NCBI RefSeq assembly: GCF_012641475.1
Contig: NZ_JABAIL010000004.1
Span: forward strand, 124,001 to 188,000
Direction: 5' to 3'
DNA length: 64,000 nt
Source of the DNA: Flammeovirga agarivorans
GTDB lineage: Bacteria; Bacteroidota; Bacteroidia; Cytophagales; Flammeovirgaceae
Below the pieces are notes generated by a model, which was given only the letters and a program-made list of their open reading frames with translations, searched no databases and had not been told where the DNA came from. Below, one piece after another: positions 1 to 9,351 of this stretch (its first letter is position 1; each line of letters starts with the position of its first letter). The position numbers were made by a program, and so were the translations under genes.

Positions 1-1
1 A

Positions 2-193
2 GTGTGGGAGGAGAAAGTAGAAAATATGGAAAAGTCTATTCTTGATGTAATTAAAGAAGAGCCTTTATCATTACATGAATTGGAAAATGTTTTAATGCCA
101 GTAGACTTGTCTGGTTTTACAAATACATTAAGTGAATTGTTTGAAAGAGGAAAGTTGAAATGGAATAACGAAAAGAAAATCAGTTGTTTATAA
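2..193 (+). CDS. C-terminal fragment of an unidentified protein (partial)
   Basis: The reading frame is open from the left edge of the window and ends with TAA at 191-193, so this is probably the last 63 or so codons of a longer gene. The residues form two or three predicted helices followed by a short KLKW...KKIS beta-wing, the pattern of a winged-helix domain. The C-terminal wing of DprA is one possibility, but the match is too weak to name. An internal ATG at 26 could instead start a tiny ORF. Confidence 0.5.
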   Translation: MWEEKVENMEKSILDVIKEEPLSLHELENVLMPVDLSGFTNTLSELFERGKLKWNNEKKISCL

Positions 194-225
194 AAAAAAG
201 AAAGCACCCAAATATTTAGGTGCTC
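191..225 (-). terminator. Rho-independent terminator downstream of pyrD
   Basis: Read on the minus strand, AGCACC (224-219) pairs with GGTGCT (208-203) around a ten-base loop. It is followed by a T-rich run (the A run at 192-202 on the plus strand). It lies about 100 bases after the pyrD stop. The plus-strand side has no T run, so it serves pyrD rather than the upstream gene. Confidence 0.7.
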
Positions 226-320
226 TCTCCTCGACAATTTCATTAACTACAACAATCTTTCTAATTATAATAACGAATGACTGTTAATATGGTTACAAAA
301 AGATTGAAGTTTTTTAAAAA

Positions 321-1358
321 TTATTTGTTAATGAGTGCCTTGTTTATACTTTTTACTAGTGCAGGTCCTTCATAAATAAAGCCTGTATAGACTTGGACTA
401 ATTTTGCACCAGCTTCAATTTTTTCTAAAGCATCCTCTGCAGAATGTATTCCACCAACACCGATGATATCAAGGGTTTTACCCGATTTTTCAAATAAATA
501 TTTGATCACTTCTGTAGATCTGTCTTTTACAGGTTTACCAGATAATCCACCCATACCGATGTTTTCAACAGTAGATTTTGGAGTTGATAAACCATCTCTA
601 CTAATTGTTGTATTTGTGGCAATAACACCATCAATTTTAGTTTCTTGAACTACCTCAAGGATATCATCCAATTGCTCATTTGTTAAATCTGGAGCAATCT
701 TTAATAGGATAGGTTTAGGGTTTGACTTCTGAGAATTCAATTCCTTTAATCTTCCTAATAAAGCTTTTAATGGTTCTTTATCTTGTAAAGCTCTTAAATT
801 TGGAGTATTTGGAGAAGAGATATTTACTGTAAAATAGTCTACATGATCAAAAAGAGCATGGAATCCTTTTTCATAATCAGAAACAGCTTCTTCATTTGGG
901 GTAACCTTATTTTTACCAATGTTACCACCCACAATTACTTTTGATTTTCTGTTTTTCAGACGCTCAACTGCAGCTTCAACACCTTCGTTGTTGAAACCCA
1001 TTCTATTGATAAGTCCTTGATCTGGAGGAAGTCTGAAGATTCTAGGCTTGTCATTACCCGGTTGAGATACAGGTGTTAGTGTTCCAATTTCAATGAAACC
1101 AAAACCAAAACACTCAAACTCGTCAATCATTTTTGCATCCTTGTCGAAACCAGCTGCCAATCCAACAGGAGAAGGAAATTTGATACCAAATACTTCTCTT
1201 TCCAATTTTGGATCACTCACTTTGTACATTCCTTTCGCAATAGACTTTGCCATAGGAAGTGAGAACATGGTTTTTAAATAATTTACTGTGAAGTGGTGGA
1301 TCTTTTCAGGATCAACCTTAAACAAGAACGGCCTTACTACCGATTTGTAGAAACTCAT
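321..1358 (-). CDS. pyrD: Dihydroorotate dehydrogenase (quinone), class 2
   Basis: Oxidises dihydroorotate to orotate in pyrimidine synthesis, passing electrons through FMN to the menaquinone pool at the inner membrane. At 345 residues it has class-2 length. The N-terminal amphipathic helices ([17 protein letters not shown]) are the membrane-binding part that only class 2 has. The [12 protein letters not shown] segment carries the catalytic serine of this class, and GVGGI near the C-terminus contacts the FMN phosphate. It is a single gene with its own terminator, divergent from queA. A -7 element (TACCTTTG read on the minus strand) lies about 55 bases upstream of the ATG. Confidence 0.96.
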   Translation of the reverse strand: MSFYKSVVRPFLFKVDPEKIHHFTVNYLKTMFSLPMAKSIAKGMYKVSDPKLEREVFGIKFPSPVGLAAGFDKDAKMIDEFECFGFGFIEIGTLTPVSQPGNDKPRIFRLPPDQGLINRMGFNNEGVEAAVERLKNRKSKVIVGGNIGKNKVTPNEEAVSDYEKGFHALFDHVDYFTVNISSPNTPNLRALQDKEPLKALLGRLKELNSQKSNPKPILLKIAPDLTNEQLDDILEVVQETKIDGVIATNTTISRDGLSTPKSTVENIGMGGLSGKPVKDRSTEVIKYLFEKSGKTLDIIGVGGIHSAEDALEKIEAGAKLVQVYTGFIYEGPALVKSINKALINK

Positions 1359-1412
1359 GTTGACGAATTAAATTATTGCACACTACACCTCGTATGGTGT
1401 ATTTAAACTGCA

Positions 1413-1420
1413 CAAAGGTA
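1413..1420 (-). promoter_or_regulatory. -7 element of the pyrD promoter
   Basis: The minus strand reads TACCTTTG, an exact TAnnTTTG match to the Bacteroidota sigma-ABfrA -7 consensus. No clear TTTG is found 19 bases further upstream, so only half of the promoter is recognisable. The rest of the 1359-1667 intergenic stretch contains only this element and the queA promoter. Confidence 0.5.
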
Positions 1421-1606
1421 AAGTAAAAAATATCAGATAAAAAGTATTCAAATTGTAATTCCAAAAAAGTGATGTATCTGTCTAAAAATGAGCTTTTTAA
1501 ATAATTTATTGAAGTGGGTATTTTTGAATAGGGACTTTATACAAGTTTTATATGGGAATTCATATCGTTATCAAGTTTTAATAATTGGGTGTTCTTTTCG
1601 TTGATT

Positions 1607-1637
1607 TTTGATCGAAAGAAACTATTTACGACCTTTG
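1607..1637 (+). promoter_or_regulatory. Promoter of queA
   Basis: TTTG at 1607-1610 is followed after exactly 19 bases by GACCTTTG at 1630-1637, one mismatch from TAnnTTTG. Spacing and sequence fit the Bacteroidota primary sigma consensus. It places the transcription start about 25 bases before the queA ATG. Confidence 0.65.
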
Positions 1638-1667
1638 CAATCTTATTTATAACATTGAATAATTAGC

Positions 1668-2909
1668 ATGAGTAATACCTTAAATTTACCAGATATAGAT
1701 TTAGATGATTATCAATATGATTTGCCTACAGAACGTATAGCAAAACATCCTCAATCTCCTAGAGATGAATCTAAACTGATGGTTTATAAACAAGGAGAGA
1801 TCGAACATAAGGTCTTTAAAGAAATCGTTGGAGAGTTAGATAATCAGTATACTTTGTTTTTTAATAATACAAAGGTATTACCAGCAAGATTATATTTTAA
1901 GAAGGAAACAGGAGCACAAATAGAAGTATTCCTTTTAAATCCGGTTGCACCAACAACTGATATTTCTGCGGCAATGTTAGCAGAAAGCGGTACTGTTTGG
2001 GAATGTGCAATTGGTAATTTCAAACGTTGGAAAGGGCAAACATTAGATGCTGCAGTTCAAACTGATAAAGGTGTAGTGAAATTGTCAGTTTCTCATGAAG
2101 ATCGTGAGAAGAGGTATGTACGCTTTGAATGGGATCAACCAAAATTAAAGTTTGTAGATATTATATCTGCAGCGGGCAATACACCATTGCCTCCATATAT
2201 AAAAAGAGCAGCTACTGAAGAAGATAAGGATACATACCAAACGGTATATTCTAAGAATGAAGGGGCTGTAGCAGCACCAACTGCTGGTTTACACTTTACT
2301 AAAGAAGTGTTGCAACAATTAGCAGATAAAGGTATTCAGGAAGAAGAGGTGACATTGCATGTTAGTGCAGGTACTTTTAAACCAATTACTTCTGATAAAG
2401 TGACAGATCATGATATGCACAACGAGCAGATTATTGTTACTAAGGAGAATGTTGAAGCTTTAGTAAATGCTGAAAAGGTTGCATGTGTTGGTACTACTTC
2501 GATGAGAACTTTAGAGAGTACTTATTGGTATGGGGTGAGGTTGATTGAAGAGGGGAATGATGTTTCTTTTGATATCAAGAAATTAGAGCCTTATGAAAAA
2601 ATGGCTGCCTCAGATAATTTGCCGACAAGAAAAGAAGCATTTCAAGCGGTATTAAATATGATGGAAAAGAAGGGATTGGAGAATATCCATGGAGAAACAT
2701 CAATTTTTATCATGCCTTCTTATCAGTTTAGAGTGATTGATGCATTAGTGACCAATTTCCATTTGCCATCAACCACTTTAGTACTTCTAATTGCCGCTTT
2801 TATTGGTGAGGATTGGAGAAAAGTATATAACGCAGCATTAGACAATGATTATCGTTTCCTTAGTTATGGAGATTCTTCATTACTTTTCAGAAATAAAGAT
2901 AATTATTAA
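1668..2909 (+). CDS. queA: S-adenosylmethionine:tRNA ribosyltransferase-isomerase
   Basis: Transfers and isomerises the ribosyl group of SAM onto preQ1 at tRNA position 34 to make epoxyqueuosine. Typical segments are YDLPTERIAKHP near the start, NNTKVLPARL, GAVAAPTAGLHFT, LHVSAGTFKP, TTSMRTLES and NFHLPSTTLVLLIAA. At 413 residues it is longer than the roughly 350 of E. coli; a long form with an extra segment (around residues 85-105) is usual in Bacteroidota. The next step, QueG, is a cobalamin enzyme, and a BtuF-like protein follows after only five bases, so the two are very likely co-transcribed. Confidence 0.96.
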   Translation: MSNTLNLPDIDLDDYQYDLPTERIAKHPQSPRDESKLMVYKQGEIEHKVFKEIVGELDNQYTLFFNNTKVLPARLYFKKETGAQIEVFLLNPVAPTTDISAAMLAESGTVWECAIGNFKRWKGQTLDAAVQTDKGVVKLSVSHEDREKRYVRFEWDQPKLKFVDIISAAGNTPLPPYIKRAATEEDKDTYQTVYSKNEGAVAAPTAGLHFTKEVLQQLADKGIQEEEVTLHVSAGTFKPITSDKVTDHDMHNEQIIVTKENVEALVNAEKVACVGTTSMRTLESTYWYGVRLIEEGNDVSFDIKKLEPYEKMAASDNLPTRKEAFQAVLNMMEKKGLENIHGETSIFIMPSYQFRVIDALVTNFHLPSTTLVLLIAAFIGEDWRKVYNAALDNDYRFLSYGDSSLLFRNKDNY

Positions 2910-2914
2910 GAAAT

Positions 2915-3715
2915 ATGAACACATCAAAATTTCCTCAACGAATAGTTTGCTTAACAGATGAAGTGACCGAATGGCTTTATATGTTAGGAGAACAAGAACG
3001 AATTGTAGGAATATCTGCTTTTGCTGAGCGCCCTAAACAAGCCAAAATGGAAAAACCAATGGTTTGTGGGTTTACTGGTGCGAATTATCAAAAGATTCTA
3101 GCGACAAAGCCTGACCTTGTGATAGGCTTTTCTGATCTTCAGGCAGATATTGCAGCAAGATTAATAAAAGAAGGTATTCCAACATTGATTACAAATCAGC
3201 GTTCCGTTGAGGAAATTATTGATACATTGGCATTAATTGCAAGAGTAATTGGTGTAGAGCATAAAGCCAATATTTACCTTGATAAGATGAGAAGGATGTT
3301 GAAGGCTGCAGAATTAAAAACAGCCCGTCTCAAGAGTCGTCCTAAAGTGTATTTTGAAGAATGGAATTCTCCATTGATTTCTGGAATAAAATGGGTTTCT
3401 CAACTTATTCATTTAGCAGGTGGGGAAGATGTTTTTGGAGAGCTAAGTGAGCATCAATCAGCGAAGGATAGAGTGATTAATGACTTCCAAGAAGTGGTGA
3501 CAAAGGCACCTGAAATAGGTTTATTTTGTTGGTGTGGGCGTAAGTTCGATCAAGAAGAGTTATTAGGTAGGCCCAATGTTGATCAAATCCCTTTTGTTCA
3601 ATCTAAGCAAATTCATGAAATAGATCCATTATTTATGCTCCAACCTGGGCCTGCTGCTATTTTAGAAGGTTTGCCATACCTTGAAAAAATTATCGAAAAG
3701 TACACAGATAATTAA
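2915..3715 (+). CDS. BtuF-like cobalamin-binding protein without signal peptide
   Basis: Belongs to the periplasmic-binding fold type III family (Peripla_BP_2) that binds cobalamin or siderophores. Visible features are the RIVCLTDEVTEWLYMLG start, the KPDLVIGF strand, the long helix around residues 100-140, and LIHLAGGEDVF in the second lobe. There is no signal peptide or lipobox; the protein begins directly with the first beta strand, so it is probably cytoplasmic. It starts five bases after queA. Cobalamin is the cofactor of epoxyqueuosine reductase, which gives a possible link, but that is inference. Such cytoplasmic BtuF-like proteins are usually annotated only as cobalamin-binding proteins. 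Confidence 0.8.
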   Translation: MNTSKFPQRIVCLTDEVTEWLYMLGEQERIVGISAFAERPKQAKMEKPMVCGFTGANYQKILATKPDLVIGFSDLQADIAARLIKEGIPTLITNQRSVEEIIDTLALIARVIGVEHKANIYLDKMRRMLKAAELKTARLKSRPKVYFEEWNSPLISGIKWVSQLIHLAGGEDVFGELSEHQSAKDRVINDFQEVVTKAPEIGLFCWCGRKFDQEELLGRPNVDQIPFVQSKQIHEIDPLFMLQPGPAAILEGLPYLEKIIEKYTDN

Positions 3716-3808
3716 GAAGTTATCTAGAGTTATTAACGGCATTTTCTGATTTTTTTAGAGGATTAATGATATCTTTATACTAAGAAAATGAAAAATTAGA
3801 TATCAATT

Positions 3809-4588
3809 ATGAGTATGTTTCCTCAACAAGATGCTACAGCATTAAACGATAAAGATCCTGAACAATTACGTATCCATTCAATAGAGACTTTTGGTACCCA
3901 TGATGGACCAGGTATCCGTTTTATTGTATTTGTTCAAGGTTGTCAGTTTAGATGTCTGTATTGTCATAATCCAGATACTTTTGATGTAAAGGGAGGTAAG
4001 TTTATTACGCTACAAGAAATTGAAAAAAGGGTATTAAGACAACGCCCATATTTTGGTAAAGATGGTGGTATTACCATTTCTGGAGGTGAACCATTACTTC
4101 ATAGGAAGAAGATTCTAACTTTATTTAAGCGACTAAAGGAACAGGGGATTCATACCTGTCTCGACTCTAATGGAAGGTTAGTAAATAAAGAAGTTGAGGA
4201 GTTATTAGAATATACTGATTTATTGATGCTAGATGTAAAGCACATCAATGATGATTGGCACCATAAACTTACAACCGTTTCAAATTCAGCGACACTTAAA
4301 TTAGCTGAGATGAGAGAGAAACAAGGGAAGCCAATGTGGATTAGATATGTATTAGTTCCGGGGTGGTCTGATCAAGAAGAGTATCTCCATGAATTGGGAC
4401 AGCATTTTAAAGATTTTACCACTATTGAAAAAATTGAAATACAACCTTACCATAAACTAGGTGTCCATAAATGGGAAGCAATGGGTATGGAATACGGTTT
4501 AGAAGGGGTAGAGGCTCCGACTAAAGAAGTTATCGAAAAGGCAACAGCTATTTTCTCACAGTATTTTAAAGAAGTACATGTGAACTAG
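3809..4588 (+). CDS. pflA: Pyruvate formate-lyase activating enzyme (radical SAM)
   Basis: Generates the glycyl radical on pyruvate formate-lyase under anaerobic conditions. The [4Fe-4S] motif C45-x3-C49-x2-C52 (GCQFRCLYCHNPDTF) matches PflA, as do the preceding SIETFGTHDGPGIRF and the following GGITISGGEPLL. At 259 residues it has PflA length with no extra ferredoxin cluster insert. No pyruvate formate-lyase gene is in the window. Its TAG stop overlaps the stop of the convergent Nudix gene within a single CTAG palindrome at 4585-4588. Confidence 0.92.
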   Translation: MSMFPQQDATALNDKDPEQLRIHSIETFGTHDGPGIRFIVFVQGCQFRCLYCHNPDTFDVKGGKFITLQEIEKRVLRQRPYFGKDGGITISGGEPLLHRKKILTLFKRLKEQGIHTCLDSNGRLVNKEVEELLEYTDLLMLDVKHINDDWHHKLTTVSNSATLKLAEMREKQGKPMWIRYVLVPGWSDQEEYLHELGQHFKDFTTIEKIEIQPYHKLGVHKWEAMGMEYGLEGVEAPTKEVIEKATAIFSQYFKEVHVN

Positions 4589-5106
4589 TTTTTATAGCTT
4601 TTCTGAAAAGTAGATACAATAGTTTTTATGGATGAAAGTCCAATTTCTGTTGTATCTATTTTTTTTACTTCAATAAATTCTACTGCACTTACATCATCGT
4701 TTACATTAAGGTCGTCCAATGATTCTACCTTACAAATAAAAGTAAGGTCTAAAGTATAGTAATCATTTTCTCTAAATGTATAGGTATTTGGGAATGAACA
4801 GAAATATTCTAATGAAGTAATTGTGAGGTTTAATTCTTCTTTTATTTCCCTCTTGATAGCATTTTCAGCAGTCTCATGAACATCAACAAAGCCGCCTGGT
4901 AAATCCAAAGTTCCTTTCATTGGATCAAACTTTCTTCTAGCTAATAGTAACTCTCCATTGTCATTTAATATTAATGCGGCGACTGCTGCCGAAGCATTAA
5001 TGTATAAGTCAAATTGACAACTTGAACAAACAAAACGTTTTTTATCAAAGGAAAATGTCTTAGCACCACACTTTGGACAATAGGAAATATGCTCTTTTAA
5101 ATGCAT
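4585..5106 (-). CDS. NUDIX hydrolase with N-terminal zinc ribbon
   Basis: Hydrolyses a nucleoside diphosphate linked to some other moiety; the substrate cannot be told. C10-x2-C13 and C27-x2-C30 form a zinc ribbon. The Nudix box G72-x5-E78-x7-R86-E87-x2-E90-E91 is complete. The arrangement resembles NudC-like/YgdP-type Nudix proteins but lacks the long NudC N-terminus. Its ATG overlaps the preceding stop by one base (TAATG read on the minus strand at 5108-5104), implying translational coupling with the secreted unknown upstream. It ends in the shared CTAG with pflA. Confidence 0.88.
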   Translation of the reverse strand: MHLKEHISYCPKCGAKTFSFDKKRFVCSSCQFDLYINASAAVAALILNDNGELLLARRKFDPMKGTLDLPGGFVDVHETAENAIKREIKEELNLTITSLEYFCSFPNTYTFRENDYYTLDLTFICKVESLDDLNVNDDVSAVEFIEVKKIDTTEIGLSSIKTIVSTFQKSYKN

Positions 5107-6197
5107 TAAAAAATGAGTTTTAGTGTTCTAAGTGAGGCGATCATTAATGTGATGGCTAATACAAGGAAAAAGGAAACGATCCAACCCGGATGAGCCAGAA
5201 TTGTGAATAACGCTTGTGTATTTTCTCTTTCTTTACGGATAATTTCTTCTGCAGCTTTTAAATTAGGAAGTTTATCATCTGTTAGATGTAATGATAGATT
5301 TTTAAGAATGTCATTTTTAATGGCCCCATCAAGACCATAAATAACAAGGTTTTTATCGTACTGACGAACCAAGGTGACATATTGAGTCAGCTCTTTCCAT
5401 TGTAAAGGCCTAGGGTTCTCTTCGTTACTTAGAGGTTTGGTCGGATTCGCAGAGCCTACTATGATATTCTTAAATCCACTTTGATAAGCTTTGATCTGGG
5501 CTAGAGTTTTTACAGTATTTTCTTCATAGTGATTGAAAACACTTAAATACTCCTCATCGTTTAGCATATTAAATGTACCAGAAATTTGTTTCCAGGTATC
5601 TACATTGACCTCTCTGCCATCAATTTGATATGGTGTAATCACAGAGTTGGTTACAAAGCCTTCTTTTTGTGAAACTGATCGTAATCTTGCGTAATTGATA
5701 TCTCCTTGTTGTTGGACAGATCCACTAATCAAACGTTTTAAGATCACTTTCATTATAGATAACGATCCGTTTTGAATAATACGTTGATCTGTTTTATAAG
5801 GTGCCTGAGACACCGTTAATGAATTCCATTGTAATCCATTCTTTCTAGACCAATTATTAAAACTTTCAAATCTTTGTAAGTAGGATTCTCCATTATGGGC
5901 ATTTGGAAAATAACCTTCACCCTTAGATAAAAGAAGCCAAGCATGACATTGGATATTATGTTTGGCAAAGATTTTTAGTGCTTTTACTCTTTCTGTAGAG
6001 AAATCAGTGATGCCTACATATATTTCAGCATTTACTTCTTTTAATTTCTTCAAAATAGAAGAGTCCTCAGCAATTTCTAAAAGTCTGAAACCTTGAGCTT
6101 CAGTCATGAAATTGATCTTAATATCTTTTTCAGCTTTTACACTTATGGATAAAATAGAAAAAAGTAATATTGAAATTGTAAGCGTTAATTTATGCAT
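5106..6197 (-). CDS. Secreted or membrane-anchored TIM-barrel-like protein, unknown function
   Basis: I do not recognise a named family. A signal peptide (residues 1-22, ending VKA) is followed by alternating strands and helices such as EIYVGITDF, KALKIFAKHNIQCHAWLLL and NIIVGSANP. These resemble the barrel of secreted glycoside hydrolases. A single transmembrane helix lies near residues 335-360, with basic residues after it, so the domain would face the periplasm. It lies third in the minus-strand operon after the Porin_10 gene and is translationally coupled to the Nudix gene. Function is open; carbohydrate-related activity is only a guess. Confidence 0.75.
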   Translation of the reverse strand: MHKLTLTISILLFSILSISVKAEKDIKINFMTEAQGFRLLEIAEDSSILKKLKEVNAEIYVGITDFSTERVKALKIFAKHNIQCHAWLLLSKGEGYFPNAHNGESYLQRFESFNNWSRKNGLQWNSLTVSQAPYKTDQRIIQNGSLSIMKVILKRLISGSVQQQGDINYARLRSVSQKEGFVTNSVITPYQIDGREVNVDTWKQISGTFNMLNDEEYLSVFNHYEENTVKTLAQIKAYQSGFKNIIVGSANPTKPLSNEENPRPLQWKELTQYVTLVRQYDKNLVIYGLDGAIKNDILKNLSLHLTDDKLPNLKAAEEIIRKERENTQALFTILAHPGWIVSFFLVLAITLMIASLRTLKLIF

Positions 6198-6245
6198 AAG
6201 GGGGATGGTAAGTTTTATCTAACTTACAAATAGTTTGATAAATGA

Positions 6246-6734
6246 TCAAGGTAATTTTCGGATAGTAATGTCCAAAACTTGTGCCTGACTATTTCTACCT
6301 AGTTTGTAGTTTTTCCACCAGAAAGGTCTTGTAGCTGCTGCTGCTGCCCAAAATACTGCTCCTTGAATTAATTGGATATCTTTTGAGTGAGAATTTTCAC
6401 TGTCTCTTTGTACAGCTCCTGAAACTAGGAATCCAGTACCAATAAAACCAAAACCACCAAAAAGAACTCTAGGGAAAACTCTTGGGAATTTGATGACTTC
6501 AACTTCACTTAAAGGAATTTCTGTACCAGATTTATAAAGAATAAAAGAAGAGTCTTTTAAAGCATATAGTTCATCTCTGTAAACTGCTTTTTCACCTTTC
6601 ATTTTAAAGATAATCTGGTCTCCTTCATAGATCTTTTTACGGTTTCTTCCATAGTTATCTACCGCTAAAAACTTTTGAGCAAAAAGTGGAGAACAGGTCC
6701 CAAAAAGTAATAAAAAAAATATAAACCGTTTCAT
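6246..6734 (-). CDS. Secreted small protein of unknown function
   Basis: I chose the ATG at 6734 because the protein then opens with a classical signal peptide (MKRFIFFLLLFGTCSPLFA) and sits 16 bases after the porin stop. An upstream ATG at 6758 would add eight residues and overlap the porin gene by eight bases. The mature part has a strand-rich N-terminus and a glycine/alanine-rich stretch (FGGFGFIGTGFLVSG and QGAVFWAAAAA) that could be one or two membrane or beta-barrel hairpins. It lies between the Porin_10 protein and the TIM-barrel-like protein in one operon, so a role in the same envelope complex is possible. No function is assigned. Confidence 0.75.
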   Translation of the reverse strand: MKRFIFFLLLFGTCSPLFAQKFLAVDNYGRNRKKIYEGDQIIFKMKGEKAVYRDELYALKDSSFILYKSGTEIPLSEVEVIKFPRVFPRVLFGGFGFIGTGFLVSGAVQRDSENSHSKDIQLIQGAVFWAAAAATRPFWWKNYKLGRNSQAQVLDITIRKLP

Positions 6735-6750
6735 TTTATTTATTAGTAAA

Positions 6751-8781
6751 TTATTCAAACATTAACCATCGCACACCATACGATACACCAAAACCAGGGC
6801 CCATATACCCAGCAGACGCCCAATAGCCAGAAGTTGTGTTAACAGCATTGAGGATGTCACTCACTCTAACAAAGGCCATACATCTTCTCATTTTAAAGTT
6901 TAAGAAGAAGTCTAGTGTAAAGTAACCTTCAGTTTCGTAATCGTTTTGTAGATGGTACTGTTGTGTTACTGGGTTAAATGCATATCCATAGAAAGAAGAA
7001 ACATACTTGGTATCAAAACCAGAATAAACACTGATCATACCATCTCTGAATTCTCTTACATATGAAATTTCATAGGTTGCAAAAATATCTGGAGTAGGCA
7101 TCACATCCTGATTGTTGTTTTGTGTATATACTACTTCAGCAATCTGTTGGATATGACCTAGTTTCACTTTAAATCTTGAGCCATAACGAGAATAGGCAAT
7201 GTTCTCATTATGCTGTACTGGGCGAGCATATTTATCGTAATAAATATAATCATTGATATTATTGATCTCACCAAACACCGATATATTACCTTTTTCTCCT
7301 AAAGGGAGTTGTGGAGCAACCATAAACTGTTGCATACCAATAGGTTTTTTCTCTTCACTCCATGACATAAATACACTTGAAAATTGTTGTGTAAACATAG
7401 GAGCTAAAGTATTTTCTAATGTAAAGCTTGCATTAAGGAATCTACTTTGAAGTTTTGCGTTGATATTATAGATGTTTCCTTTTAGAACATCAACCTCACC
7501 ATGGCCATCTACAAATCCCCAGTTTTTAGGAAGCTGGAACTCTACATCTCCTCCAACAAAAAGTTGGTGGTCGAGTGGGATAGGTGTATAGTCATCTGCA
7601 TTTCTTTGTTGATACCTGTAAAATCGATGTTGTACGTACCCCGACCAAAATGTCGGGCCTAATCGGCTTTTGATCCCTAGCTTGTTGTCTAAGTATTCTT
7701 GTTGTACACTTACATAAGGATAAGAACCGTAGTCGTAGTTGGTGTCAACTGTTGGTTGATATCCAGGAGCATAACCTTCACCATTTGGTAAGTTGTTTAC
7801 CTGTTGGTAAGTGTGGTCATTAAATTTATCGTAATAAAGTCTATTGGTAGATATAGTCTCTGTTGAATTACTATATTGATAGCGATAATGATTCCTGTTC
7901 AACTCATGAAACACTTGTAGTTTGGCAGAGTCTACCAAAGCATATTGATGATACAGTTGGGTGTTATAATACCATTTAAATGAACTTACACCATCTGAAA
8001 AATAATTGGTAAGCTGTCCTCGACCAAACTTAAATAGATCTTCCAACGAAGTATCGTCATTTACTAAACTTGGAATAGCTAGACCTCCAGATTCTGGTCC
8101 TTCATGAAAATACTGATAGAAACTAGCAAGTAGTTTATACTTGTTGTTCTTTGATTCATATCGAGTATTCAAACCAAAACCAGTGTGTTGCTGAGCATTA
8201 TAAGAGTTGGAGATCTTGTCTCTACCAAGAATATAAGGTTCAGAATACCTTTGGAAAAGTAGACCTACAGCCCAATATGGGTCAATGTTTCTTGCTATTT
8301 TACCGCCAATCTTACCACGGTTGTCTTGCCCTACAACTCCATTAAAGTCAGTGACTGGAATATAGGCGTTGTAATACTCCCATGTGTCAAGATTTTGTGC
8401 ATATAAATCATACCCTGTAATGCCCATCGTTTGGCGAAGGTGACCAACAGGTTGTACCCAATAGCTTTTTAATGGGCTGGCATTATTTCCTAAAGTTTGA
8501 TTTCTATATCCATTCTGACCATTGATGTCATATCTATGTAAATGTGTATAACTAGAATCCATCATATGTTCTTCAAAATGGATTTTATATACATCTGGCT
8601 TGGTTAGATACCAAGTGGTTTGAGGTCCTTTAAGCCATGAACTGTCTTGTTCTAAAGTAACACCTTCTTTGTTAGGTTCTTGTCCTTCTACAGCATCCTC
8701 GTCTTTCTCCTCCTCATTTTGAGCATAGGAAAATTGAGAGATGGAAAGCAAGGACAATAATATGAATACAACTTTTTTCAA
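6751..8781 (-). CDS. Putative outer-membrane porin (Porin_10 family)
   Basis: Signal peptide 1-20 (SISQFSYAQ), a short acidic linker, then a long beta-rich region with alternating aromatic residues and C-terminal FGVSYGVRWLMFE typical of outer-membrane strands. The segments YDLYAQNLDTWEYYNAYIPV and GGKIARNIDPYWAVGLLFQR are characteristic of the Bacteroidota putative porin family (Porin_10), as I recall it. The usual length is 600-700 residues, and this one has 676. It is the first gene of a four-gene minus-strand operon, with a -7 promoter element about 50 bases upstream. The substrate is unknown. Confidence 0.85.
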   Translation of the reverse strand: MKKVVFILLSLLSISQFSYAQNEEEKDEDAVEGQEPNKEGVTLEQDSSWLKGPQTTWYLTKPDVYKIHFEEHMMDSSYTHLHRYDINGQNGYRNQTLGNNASPLKSYWVQPVGHLRQTMGITGYDLYAQNLDTWEYYNAYIPVTDFNGVVGQDNRGKIGGKIARNIDPYWAVGLLFQRYSEPYILGRDKISNSYNAQQHTGFGLNTRYESKNNKYKLLASFYQYFHEGPESGGLAIPSLVNDDTSLEDLFKFGRGQLTNYFSDGVSSFKWYYNTQLYHQYALVDSAKLQVFHELNRNHYRYQYSNSTETISTNRLYYDKFNDHTYQQVNNLPNGEGYAPGYQPTVDTNYDYGSYPYVSVQQEYLDNKLGIKSRLGPTFWSGYVQHRFYRYQQRNADDYTPIPLDHQLFVGGDVEFQLPKNWGFVDGHGEVDVLKGNIYNINAKLQSRFLNASFTLENTLAPMFTQQFSSVFMSWSEEKKPIGMQQFMVAPQLPLGEKGNISVFGEINNINDYIYYDKYARPVQHNENIAYSRYGSRFKVKLGHIQQIAEVVYTQNNNQDVMPTPDIFATYEISYVREFRDGMISVYSGFDTKYVSSFYGYAFNPVTQQYHLQNDYETEGYFTLDFFLNFKMRRCMAFVRVSDILNAVNTTSGYWASAGYMGPGFGVSYGVRWLMFE

Positions 8782-8828
8782 GATTGCTATAGGTCGTAGA
8801 TAAAATGGTATAATTACTATATTTTAAT

Positions 8829-8836
8829 CAAAGTTA
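8829..8836 (-). promoter_or_regulatory. -7 element upstream of the porin operon
   Basis: The minus strand reads TAACTTTG, an exact TAnnTTTG. It lies 48 bases upstream of the Porin_10 start codon. A -33 TTTG is not evident at the expected distance. Confidence 0.45.
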
Positions 8837-8898
8837 TGCTTAATTGATTATTAATCGGCATGTTTCTTTGAAAAAAGAAGAATGATGTAAAAAAAATA

Positions 8899-9351
8899 CT
8901 ACTTGAGCCATTCGTACATGTCGTAATGCTCTTTTGTCATTCCCATAGCTTTGTAAGTGGTTTGAGCTCTATCGTTGTTTTTCTCAACATATAGTCTTAA
9001 ACCTCTTAATTCCTCAGTAGCATCGACCTCATTTTTAACATAGTCGTACATCATTCTGAAGATGCCTTTCCTTCTATATTCCTCAATAACAAATAGAGAG
9101 TGAATCCATAAAACATTTCCACATCTCCAATCAGACCATTCATAAAGATTAAGCATTGAAGCGATGCACTTGTCACCGTCCATAACTAAGACATATCTTC
9201 CGACACTTTGGTTGTCAATGACATGTTGAACACCTTTTTTTACAGTTTCAAAGTCAAGTTTATAATCTTCCGTTTCCAAAGCCATTTTTACTTGAAAATC
9301 GGCTATTGTTTCAATATGTTTTTCGTCTGCTATTATAATGTTATAATTCAT
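8899..9351 (-). CDS. GNAT family N-acetyltransferase
   Basis: Transfers an acetyl group from acetyl-CoA to an unknown amine. The GNAT fold is visible: MNYNIIIADEKHIETIADFQ (strand 1, helix 1), then VLWIHSLFVIEEYRRKGIFRMMYDYV, where R-R-K-G-I-F is the acetyl-CoA pyrophosphate loop, then LRLYVEKNNDRAQTTYKAMGM (the final strand-helix motif). The start at 9351 gives a normal GNAT N-terminus. A longer frame to 9432 reads into the upstream gene and is not needed. The start overlaps the yihY-like stop by 11 bases, so the two are co-translated. Confidence 0.88.
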   Translation of the reverse strand: MNYNIIIADEKHIETIADFQVKMALETEDYKLDFETVKKGVQHVIDNQSVGRYVLVMDGDKCIASMLNLYEWSDWRCGNVLWIHSLFVIEEYRRKGIFRMMYDYVKNEVDATEELRGLRLYVEKNNDRAQTTYKAMGMTKEHYDMYEWLK

